Positions 11,369 to 20,872 of a stretch of DNA of 64,000 bases are shown one piece after another. This stretch comes from Aphidius gifuensis (Eukaryota > Arthropoda > Insecta > Hymenoptera > Braconidae). The first letter of the stretch is position 1, and the number at the start of each line of letters is the position of its first letter. The stretch lies in assembly GCF_014905175.1 (NCBI RefSeq), contig NC_057790.1, positions 16,642,469 through 16,706,468 on the forward strand, written 5' to 3'. The translations under genes and the position numbers were made by a program. The notes under the pieces are model-generated. The model searched no databases and was not told the origin of the DNA. It worked only from the letters and a program-made list of their open reading frames with translations.

Positions 11369-12741
11369 TCATTTGACAATTTTAACTCTACTTTGAAAAG
11401 GTTTTTGAGCTGGTAGTGGCTTAACTTCACCAAATCTTGCTTTTCGTTTTTGTATTTTTTCATCTAATTCAACCTGAAGAAAAATAATCATCAAATATTA
11501 ATACTCAGAAATTTTTTTTTCATTTTTAATTAGTAAATTTTTAATTACCTTTTCCATTACTGTTGACGCACTTGTACCAAATCTTTCTGCTCTTTTTTTT
11601 AAAACTTCATATGACGTATGCTAAAATTAATAATTACATAAATTATTTTTCATAAAAAAAAATAAATAAACAATGACAAGTAATAATTAAATAATTTTAC
11701 CACTGGTGTTTTGACAGAAGCTGCAGATTTTTCATTTGTTTTGTTATTTAAATTAAATCTAGCAGATCTTGCTTCTTTTTTAGCTGTATCATTTAATGTA
11801 ACACCAAATTTTCTAGCTCTCATTTCAAGACGTTCCTTGACACCTAGCTCAGATAATTTAATTACTTTTTTATCTGGCTGAGATGATTCACTACCGTCTT
11901 TTGAATTTTCATCATTTTTCTTAACTTCATCAACTTTAAATTCTTCAATAACTGAATTTCTGTTGAGTATTATTTTTTTAGCAGCAACAGGAGCTGTATC
12001 ATCAATTGATAATTTACGTTTTTCACCAATATCCTGTGAGTCTGGCTTACTTGATAACTCTTCAATTTCTTCATCCTTAAAGTAGAAAATAATTTATTTA
12101 CAATTAGTATAAACAATGTATAATATTTTTATAATTTTTGTTTTTTATTCTTACTTCAAGGACAGCATCATCATCTAATATTTCATCATTTGTTTCATCC
12201 AAAGAAAGTGCAGAGTCTAGGGGATAATAAAATATTTTACTTGTAACTGTATGTTAATGTTAAGTAATAAATAATAAACATAAAAATATTGATGACATTT
12301 TACCTCCTTGGATAGCAAGTTGGAGTCGTTCAACGAGTTCATTTTTATTTCCAGTTGTTGGTAGATTACGTTGTTTTAGCTCTACCTTTAAATCAGCCAC
12401 CTGTTTATTAAAAGACACGTCATATTGAGTTTATAAATTATAATAAATACCTACAAACTGACTGAATTATTAGTTTAAAAAAACAATCAATCAATTATGT
12501 TCAAGTTGTTTTTTTAAGGTTAAAAGTTTTTTGTTTTCTATTTTTTTTTTTCAATGTCAACGTGCTCAAAATATTGGATTTATTAAAAAAAAAAACATAG
12601 AAATTATGAATTATATTTCGATATGAGGTTAGAGTTTATGGATCGACACACTTTAAGTTATACAAATATGAAAAATATATTAAAGTTTACCTTCATTTTG
12701 GATAGTTCACTGAGTCCTTTTTCATAAGATGAATCAGCCAT
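11369..12741 (-). CDS. SAP-domain ribonucleoprotein (SARNP/CIP29/Tho1 family)
   Basis: Six minus-strand exons (12741-12691, 12400-12304, 12216-12155, 12075-11701, 11620-11549, 11473-11369) join in frame to give 253 residues. A SAP DNA/RNA-binding motif lies near residues 18-50, in the block VADLKVELKQRNLPTTGNKN followed by ELVERLQLAI. An acidic linker follows. The C-terminal half holds the repeated R-x-x-R-F-G motif typical of this family (ARKFGV, AERFGT, KARFGE), with basic flanks. In animals SARNP binds the helicase UAP56/DDX39B through such motifs and joins the TREX mRNA-export machinery in the nucleus. Human SARNP has 210 residues; this one is longer mainly in the linker. The start codon is the first ATG and gives MADSSYEKG. 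The gene converges on corkscrew. Confidence 0.9.
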
Positions 12742-13394
12742 TATATGTTTATTTATTTATTAAATTATTTATATAATTATTTAATCTATCTCAAATAACA
12801 TACCACTTCAGAAATAAATGTATTCTGATACCACGTATTATTATTTTATTTGCAAAAAAGAATGTGCTTATTTTAGAGTAAAATGCTGAAATTTATTGAT
12901 GTGTATGAAATATTAATCCGGTTTTTGTTGGCCTGTGTTGGCCGGCGTCAACAAAAAAAAAAAACATATACTCGAAATACCTGTTGGTAAAAAAGAGGTC
13001 AGTTAAACGAAATAGCCGCAAGATGACAGCAGGCGAAAAAAGACGATGGTCCAGGGAGGGGTAAAAAATGCGGTCTAGTCAGGTCTAGTGTTCTTGTTAT
13101 AATAGGAAAACATGAATATTTTAAATTTTCAAATAAAAAAAATATTTCATATGAAATATGATATCATTAAAGTTCTTGAAAATTCACCAGACATGCAAAA
13201 TTTAATCGTTAAGAACACAGGTATAACTCATAAATTTATTCATTACGTTGAAGCCTATATACATTCAAACAATAGATGCTTCCTTATTTATTATTCTTCT
13301 GATTTATTTTTACGCATGCACAGTTAGAAGCGCATTAAGAAAAAAGTGAAGCGAAGTTTCGGTTACGGACTTTATTCCAGAATAATTTTTTCAA
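12742..13394. other. Intergenic, upstream of SARNP
   Basis: This holds the presumed SARNP promoter; no clear TATA element is visible. It includes an inverted-repeat-like TTGGCCTGTGTTGGCCGG segment near 12926-12945. An open frame of 71 codons at 13112-13327 looks like nothing I know, has no neighbouring exon, and is not called. Confidence 0.5.
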
Positions 13395-13578
13395 CATTGA
13401 TCTTATGCCGGAGAAATTTTCCCGTCATTGATGTCATGCCGGAGAAATTACTCCGGCATCAATTTCATGGCAGAGTAATTTCTCCGCTATCAATCGCATG
13501 GCGGAGTAATTTCTCCGGAATTGGGCAAAAAACGGAGAAATGCCGAAGAAAGCCAGAGTAATGGCGGAGAAATATTTC
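13395..13578. repeat. CTCCG-rich dispersed repeat, copy 2
   Basis: About 180 bases contain alternating GCCGGAGAAAT and AATTTCTCCG words spaced roughly 20-40 bases apart, often joined by CAT or GATGTCATG. The block can fold back on itself many times. It ends about ten bases before the first recognisable codon of the eRF1-like relic. The 71-codon frame across it is a repeat artefact. Confidence 0.75.
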
Positions 13579-13588
13579 TACTAGGGCA

Positions 13589-14395
13589 TTACATACAGCA
13601 TTAACAGTATTATCACCAAATAAATTTGGTTTTATTATTATGAATGGTAAAAATGTATCATTTGGAATTCTTCAAGGAAATACCAGAAAAATAATTCGTG
13701 AATTTAATGTTATACGTCGCGTCCAATAAATACGGTTTGTGATTTTATAAATTATAATGCAAAAATAGCAATATTTATTAAATAAGAATTGATTTCTTAT
13801 TATTAATCATTGTTTTAATAGTTGATATGAATCATCTATCTGAATATATGTTCACGACGTTATATTATGGCTGCAAAAGAATAATTTTTCTTAAATGGTA
13901 TACCCAATATGTCGCTGGACTTATTGTAGCAAGTGGTAATGTTTTCAAACGTAAAACACTTATGGAACAGACTGGGTTTGATTCGGTGTGTTTTATTCAG
14001 AAAATTTCATTTATCATAATTCAAAAATAATTTATTTATATTTTTTTTAACAGGAACTGACAGAGCTGGGGGTGAAAAGGGGTTTTCTGAAGCAATTGAA
14101 CCTGCTGCTCAAACACTTGAAGTTGCTCCTGAAAAACTTGAAGTTGCTGCTGAAAAATCGGAAGAATCTAAACTACAACAAGAAGAAATCATTGGTAATT
14201 TGATGAATTATATTTGTAATTACAATTATAATTATAAGTAAACAAATTCATTTTCAAATATTATTAGATCGTTTCCTTGAAGGCCAATCAGTATTAGATA
14301 AGACTCACTATCTCAGTGGTGCTACACGTAAACTTGAAAAATTCATACTAAAGTTGAAACTCTAATTTTTTGGGAAAACTTAAAATTCTTCAAGT
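13589..14395 (+). pseudogene. Broken eRF1-like (translation release factor) relic
   Basis: Four separated blocks resemble consecutive parts of eukaryotic release factor eRF1. 13589-13729 matches the entry to domain 2 (NKFGFIIMNGKNVSFG, then ILQGNTRKII) and ends at a stop. 13821-13985 gives a VAGLIVASGN-like block matching VAGLVLAGS of eRF1. 14054-14194 gives GGEKGFSEAIEPA, matching the conserved GGENGFNQAIEL. 14268-14395 continues with DRFLEGQ and then, after a frameshift, VETLIFWENLKI, which matches AVEILIVYENLDI. Intron-like gaps with GT and AG edges separate blocks 2-3 and 3-4. The catalytic GGQ loop, expected between blocks 1 and 2, is absent, as are the N-terminal domain and the C-terminal end. 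It cannot work as a release factor. It is probably a decayed partial duplicate; a live fragment gene with a new role is a weaker alternative. Confidence 0.75.
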
Positions 14396-16249
14396 CAATT
14401 AAAATAGAGAGTAAATTAATTTTTAGATATTTATTATCAATAATTATTAATAATATTATTTTATTTATAGAGTGAAGCAGGGGTATAGGCATACATAGCA
14501 GGGGTGAACTAGTGATCACATGAATCGCAAATAACTATACCCAAGTAATGATGCAACCTTAAAAATAGTAACCATGGTTAATAAAATAAAATAAAATAAA
14601 ATAAAAATAGTAACCAATAAAACTTTACAAGGGTTACAATTTATCGAACGCTGTCAGGGAATAGGAGGTAATTTTTTTTTCAACTAACACACTACAACTA
14701 GTATTCAGTTTTTATTTTCATTTTTTTTTTTTTTTTGTTTTAAAATAATTGAAATTTGGCCCTGGTGGAAATATTTCTCCGGGATTGCTCCAAATTACTC
14801 CGAATTACTCCGAATTATTCCGAATTACTCTGTATTACTCCGGATTATTCCAAATTGCTTCGAATTGTTCCAAATTGCTTCGGATTATTCCGGAATCGGC
14901 TCACTTCGAAAAAATTCAGAAAATATTACGAGAAATCCGTAGCAATACCAAAATACTCGAAGTCCTGTGTATAATGAAAGAAAATAAACGGCCAAAAGAT
15001 TTTAGTGGGCCAATATCGGAGCAATACGCAGCTTTCCGGAAATTTACGGAGAATTTCCGCAATTTTAGGGAGTATTTCCGGAGTTTTACGGAGTTTTTCC
15101 GAAATTTTACGGAGAAATTATTTTTTAACAATAAACATTACTGATTAATAATTATTAATTGAAATAAAAAAAAGTAAAATTGAAAATAAATTAATATATA
15201 ATTTAATGATTATCAATAATTAGACATGTTGATAAAGTACTACACTTATGTTCAACAAGTTGTCTAGTTTTTCTACCAAGCTAAAAATATCAAGATTATA
15301 AACGTAAATCTATTCTCAAATCACCATTAAATCGTCTTTTAAATTCTTCATAAGTCAATTAATATTTATTGTTAATTTTTTTTTTTTATTTAATGATCAA
15401 TTCATTCGTTTTAAAATTAGTAATATAAATAATTGGAGACATAGAAGTGTTAATTCTGTATCACCAGCAACAAGAAAAAGCTTGCATTGTACTTGCCAGA
15501 AGTGAACGAGCAGCATCAATACAATTACTTCGTGATTATATAGAACCATTGATTGACCATTGAAGTACTAAGAATTACCAAAATATATGATCCACCCGGA
15601 AAGTGATACAGTTAATTTTGCCTATCAGTGCACTGTCTATATCATTTTAATATTAATAAACTGAAAACTACATATGCTGTAAATGACTTCAAGTAAATTG
15701 CAAAGCAATGCGTCCTCCAAAAAACATATTCTTTTATTGACAATATATCAAATTTTATCTGTATAAAAAATAAAATCATAAAAATTTTATAAAATATATA
15801 TGAGTATCAATATGAAGTTTGTCCTTATTGTTTATGAAATATTCTATATTCATTCGTAAACATTCAAGGGGCTCGCACGAGTGATCTCCGTGATTCTTTC
15901 TTATTTTTTTGCGGCTTATCACATTGTAATATGACTATTTAATAAATATATTTGTATACATTAACATATCCAAGGTATCAAGGCACAGAAACTAGGGGTT
16001 ATTACTTTATTAATTTTATTCGAGTTCGACAGTTTGAATCACAACGTTGAACCTGTATATACTTAGTGTTGTCTTTGAGGATTAATTAAATTAACTTATT
16101 GTAAGTCCATCTCTATTATTATAAATGAAAATTAAATATGTTGTAAATATTTTCACAATTTTAAAATGTTTTATTTAGATATTTTTATAAAATTGTTTAC
16201 TTTAAATAATTAATATTGATTCAAGAAAAAAAAACTTATTTCAGACAAC
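14396..16249. other. Intergenic, with a repeat block and an unrecognised coding-like fragment
   Basis: This contains a (TAAAA)n run near 14581-14605, the third CTCCG-rich block, and a short open stretch at about 15438-15562 that reads through EVLILYHQQQEKACIVLARS and ends at a stop. The composition of that fragment looks coding-like, but I cannot name a family. The right end holds a probable non-coding first exon of the next gene, with a GTAAGT donor at 16100 and a TTTCAG acceptor ending at 16244. Confidence 0.4.
14757..15120. repeat. CTCCG-rich dispersed repeat, copy 3, with 10-base tandem units
   Basis: The left part (about 14785-14895) is a degenerate tandem array of a 10-base unit close to AATTACTCCG. 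The right part (about 15035-15118) carries the opposite sense, units such as TTTTACGGAG and ATTTCCGGA. The middle (14900-15030) is unrelated and includes AGTGGGCCAATAT, resembling the GAGGCCCAATAG flank of copy 1. The block is thus roughly arranged as two arrays facing each other around a spacer, which suggests a foldback element. The overlapping open frames are repeat artefacts. Confidence 0.7.
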
Positions 16250-16942
16250 ATGAGAAGTATAATCTGCTGGTTTATTTGCGTCCAAGTGGTGATTCAATCA
16301 TTTAATCAAATACCTGGTAAGTTGTAATATGTATAAGCACAAAACTTTTCAGGCCTTTTTATGTTTTTAGTAAAAAGCAAATAGTAAAAAGAAAAAATAA
16401 GAGAAAGTTGTTTTATTAAAATTAAATTAAATACATCTTTTAATAATAAGAATAAAGTGAGACTTAGCTAAAAAATTAATAAATATTATTTTTCTTCATT
16501 TAAATATCATATAGCCGCTCCAGCGTTTTTTCGTGATCTTGAAGAGACAGTTGTAAATGGTCATATTGCTGTATATAGGGCCACATGGAAAGCTGAAAAG
16601 ATGATTGAAAAAGGAATCAGGGATTTAAAAAAAAAAGTTGAAGTGGTATTAGAGAATTTGGATGGATCAGTTATAAAAGTATCAAAAGACGTATCAAAAG
16701 AAGCTAAAATTGAATCAAAAATCATTGTCAAAACTCTCAAGACTGGAATTGCCGATATATCAAATGATTTACAATCATTTAAAAATACAATTTTAGAAAA
16801 TCCAATTGTTGAATTTGTATTAAAATATGGAAAAATAATTATCAATAATTTTTTCATTGTTATTTCAATTATAATTGGAATCAGTTTATGTTGCTGTCTT
16901 ATGCCATGTTTTTATTACATAAAAATTTGTATCTGTAATTAA
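16250..16942 (+). CDS. Orphan small membrane protein with signal peptide
   Basis: Two exons (16250-16316 and 16515-16942) join in phase at a split Ala codon to give 164 residues. The protein begins MRSIICWFICVQVVIQSF, a likely signal peptide. About 100 residues rich in Lys, Glu, Val and Ile follow, predicted helical, with heptad-like spacing around KKVEVVLENLDGSVIKVSKD. A strongly hydrophobic segment lies near residues 140-160 (FFIVISIIIGISLCCCL), and the tail is short and Cys-rich (MPCFYYIKICICN). The arrangement suggests a type I membrane protein with a helical ectodomain. A non-coding first exon ending at 16099, with a GTAAGT donor, fits a spliced 5' UTR. I recognise no family. It has consistent splice sites but no external support, so it could be a lineage-specific gene. 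Confidence 0.65.
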
Positions 16943-18093
16943 TTGTAAAATTAAGATACCTAAGTTGTGATATACACATTTTTATCATTCAATTTTTTCA
17001 AACAACTTTAAAAACATAATAAATTTACATAGATTACGTATTAAGAAACTGTTTATATAATAGCATTATTTTTAAAAAAAGTTATCTATTAAAATAATTA
17101 ATAAACATTAACATTAACATCAATTAAAAAAAAAAAACTGTAATTATTCGTTTTAAATGATTATTGTAACGAACAACAGCAGCATCAATATGTATATGAG
17201 ATATAAAAGTGCATATGCATAAAAGTAATAAATTGAACTTTAATTTTAAAATAAACAAGCATTCTTATTGTTTATTTATAACAAATTGCGCATTAAGTAG
17301 TGCGCAGGTTGTGAGTAAGTGGCTCACTCTTTATTTACAACGAATCAAGCCGTCCCCACCACTTGGAGTGTATTCTCCTGGTGTCTCTCGTCTTCATAGT
17401 TCATGCCAGGATCCAAAAAAAAAAAAATAGATCTCCAATAATAATAACTTGACATTTGTCCGGCATTTGTCATTCTTTATTATTGTTGTTAAAAAATAAA
17501 CTCCAAAAAAGTTCTATGTAATAATTTAAAATCCAATTGTTTCAAAGTGTATGTATTTAATTAATAATCAATAATATTATCTAAACAAGTGCATGAGATA
17601 TAAAAACTATGTAAATATTAAGTCAACGTTTTTTCAACCACATAACGTATTGTTGCCGGGATCAACAATTATTTAAAATCAAATAGAACAATAATTGATT
17701 GCTGTCATTGATGAATAAATTATCCTAAAAGGTTTGATTTATTTTTCAGTTAAATTTGTGATATTTAAAAAAGTACAAACAACGTTTATATATTGTTATG
17801 ATAGATATTTGTGTATGATGCCATTTTGACATCATGGCGTCATTTGAGTTAAAATTTTATTAAATTCTTGATAAACAAAAAAAAAAAAAATAAACACAAT
17901 TCTTCTTCAAATGAATGCATTGTTGTTATTTAATTAAATAATTATAATTGTTATTTAATATACAAATTGTTATTTAGTTTAATAATATAAAAAAATTTCA
18001 GACTAAATTCCTGATGCTGCATGATGACATGTAGATGATATTATTGATATAAATATAAATTTGAAGAATATAAACAACAATAATAGTGTGATA
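16943..18093. other. Intergenic before fl(2)d
   Basis: AT-rich, with poly(A) and poly(T) runs. A less AT-rich patch at about 17310-17410 contains short inverted repeats but no gene that I can support. The fl(2)d 5' UTR and promoter are presumably in the right part. Confidence 0.5.
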
Positions 18094-20485
18094 ATGGTGG
18101 AGGAAAATAGTGATGCAAAATTGGCAGGTCCACTGTCACCAAGGAGTCCAGTGACAGCTGTCAAACCACCAAGTCCAAGATCACCACCAAGACCACCACG
18201 TAAAATAAAATTGACTGATCAACAACTTGAGACAATAACGAAGGAGGAATTAGCAGCAAAGTGGCGTGAACAGGATTTGTATGTGGAGTGTCTCGAGAGC
18301 CAGACGGCAACCCAGGAAGGTATTGAGATTAAAAGACTAGAACGAGACAAATTGTCTCGTTCAAAAAACAAAAAAATTGAAAAACTTATCAAATTATTAT
18401 TGTTTTGAATCGGATTTAAATAATATATTATCGGTGATTTATCAATAATAATATCGGACCATTTAGACAATTAATTACATTATGTTTGACACTTTAATGA
18501 ACCATTTATGTCGTTCAAATGGTTTCATATAAAAACTTGTCAAGCAACAAGTTTTAATATCCAAAACTTAGATTAAAATTTTTCGCTTATAAAGTGATGA
18601 TTGTGTTTAATTTTATTATTGAGCAATTAATTATGTGACGAGTGTGAAAAATAGTGAAAATAAAAAAAAGAAATTCTAATTTTATCATTGTTAATAATAT
18701 CAATTGATACAAGTGATTTTTTATTTAACAAAAGTGAAAATATTATTACACATTTGTTAGTCATTAAAAGGTTTAAGTCAGTGTGATGATGTGGTTTTTT
18801 TGGGTTGTCTTTTTTTTCTTTCAATCAAAGAAGAAATATTTTTCTATTTTACTATTATTGTAATTTGTTAGTTGTTAATTTTTAAATGAAAATGTATTAC
18901 ACCAAGTATCAACGAAATCATCTTGTTAAATACTTTATGGAGCAGTCAGGATAGTCTATCAACTAATTCTCTACCAATATGTCCGAATAATTATAAATAT
19001 TATTAAATTCTTCTTCATGGACCAGCTTATCTCTTTTTTTCCATTAATTTTTTTGAGAAAAACACGAATAAGGTGGACATGATTATGACTTACGAATTCA
19101 ATATACCAGGCAATTTATTAGATTGGTCTTTTTTGAAAAAAAAATTTTTATATTATTATTGTTTTTTTTTTTTAAAGGAGAAATATCGAGACTGAAGAAG
19201 TCTGAGGAAAAATATCGGCTGAAATACAGTGAGTCTTCACACAGAGAAAAAATTCTTGTCCGGAGATTAGCTTCTAAAGAACAGGAACTCCAAGAATATG
19301 TGGTAATTTATTTATTTTTTAAAATTATTTATCAATTGGTACATAATACATTAACAAAAACAATTATTTTAGAATCAAATAACAGAAATGAAAGCTGCCC
19401 AGGCACCAACTGCATTGGCTCTTCGATCAGCTCTATTGGATCCTGCTGTTAATATTTTAATACAAAAACTTCGACAAGAATTAATAACAACAAAAGCTAA
19501 ATTAGAAGATACACAAAATGAATTGAGTGCTTGGAAATTTACACCTGACAGGTAAAATTAACTTAATTAAAAATTGATATTAATAATGATTTTGTTGAAA
19601 TAATTTTATCCTTTTTTTAATTATTAGTAATACGGGAAAAAGACTAATGGCTAAATGTCGACTTTTGTATCAAGAAAATGAAGAACTTGGCAGGATGATT
19701 GCAAGTGGAAGAATTGCTAAACTTGAGGGTGAATTGGCGTTACAAAGAAGTTTTAGTGAAGAAGTCAAAAAATCACAATCAGGTTAATAAACATAAGATA
19801 AAATAATGAATAAAAAAAAAAAGCAAAAGTTATTAATGATTTTAATTAATTTGTTATTTTTTATCTTTTAGAACTTGATGAATTTCTTCAAGATCTCGAT
19901 GAAGATGTAGAAGGTATGCAAAGTACAATTTACTTTCTCCAGCAAGAATTACGAAAAGCTCGAGAATCTGTGACTCTTCTTCAGCAAGAAAATTTATCAT
20001 TAAAATCAAATACAAATGAAATAAGTCTTCCAAATGGTCTGTCTCCTCATACACCTCCAACAAAGAAAGAAGAAGATGAAGAGAATAAAGAATGTAAATC
20101 TCCATCAATTAAATTAGTTAAATCTAATATGATAATTAAAATGGAAGTAGATAGTGAAGAAAGATGTGATAATGTCAAATCTTCACTTGTATCAATTGAA
20201 AAAGTTGAAAAAAAATCTGAGATTGCTTCTTGTTCCGAAGAGTCTAAACATAAAGACAAAAATTCAAGTGACTCTTCGACATCGGTAATAAATGTCAAAG
20301 ACGAGGAACTTGTTGACAAAAAAGATTTGGAAAAAGTTAAAAATAATGACAACAAAATTGATAAAAATATAGTTGAAGGTGAAGAAGATGACGATGATGA
20401 CGACGACGACGACGACGATGATGATGATGATGACGACGATGATAAAGATGATGACGATGAAGAAGATGACGATGACGACGACGAC

Positions 20486-20521
<36 letters not shown>

Positions 20522-20872
20522 GAAGAAGATGACGATGACGACGACGATGATGATGATGAAGAAGATGATGATGATAAAGATGAAGGTGAAAATAAAGTTT
20601 CTTCAAGTATATTAAAAACTCAAGATGGTGATAAATCATTGATTACAAGTGGGGCTACTGAAACAAATGGGGGTGATGAAACGAAAACAGGTTTAATTAA
20701 GGGTAGGGAACGGACAAAAAGAGACTCTTGTGATCGAGGTAGTGATAATGAATTGGATACAGTGTTAAAAAAAAAAAGACGTGAAAGTGTATTATCACTA
20801 GACTACAATGAGGCAAACGATGATACCCTCGTTATTACAAACACCGAAAAAATTCAAAGTGATGTTGAATAA
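18094..20872 (+). CDS. fl(2)d: Fl(2)d / WTAP, m6A writer-complex subunit
   Basis: Five exons (18094-18319, 19178-19302, 19373-19551, 19628-19782, 19872-20872) join in frame to give 561 residues. After a Pro/Ser-rich N-terminus, the conserved WTAP core runs from KLTDQQLETITKEELAAKWR through a long coiled coil. It includes ALRSALLDPAVNILIQKL, ETQNELSAWKFTPD-like sequence, GKRLMAKCRLLYQENEELG and DEFLQDLDEDVEGMQSTI, all typical of Fl(2)d. WTAP scaffolds the METTL3/METTL14 RNA N6-adenosine methyltransferase in the nucleus and, in flies, is needed for Sex-lethal splicing. The last exon adds about 280 residues absent from the core, including a run of roughly 60 almost pure Asp/Glu/Lys residues (20386-20585). 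I chose the ATG at 18094 over an upstream TTG. The core identification is very strong; the tail's role is unknown. Confidence 0.95.
20386..20585 (+). repeat. GAT/GAC/GAA trinucleotide repeat coding an acidic run in Fl(2)d
   Basis: About 200 bases of imperfect GAC, GAT and GAA triplets encode a nearly uninterrupted Asp/Glu tract. The mix of GAC and GAT is patchy, so the tract has partly decayed from a pure repeat while the frame and acidity are kept. His-rich and Met/Thr-rich open frames over it are shadows. Confidence 0.9.

Noticed and set aside
13112..13327. 71-codon frame that might be the N-terminal part of the eRF1 relic
   Set aside because: I compared it by eye with the eRF1 N-terminal domain and saw no matching motif; it is AT-driven sequence.
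14749..15144. 131-codon frame rich in Arg, Phe and Ile
   Set aside because: It is a translation of the 10-base tandem repeat and its inverse; the periodic residues reflect the DNA repeat.
20337..20639. His-rich and Met/Thr-rich frames of 80-100 codons inside fl(2)d
   Set aside because: They are shadows of the GAT/GAC/GAA repeat in other frames.
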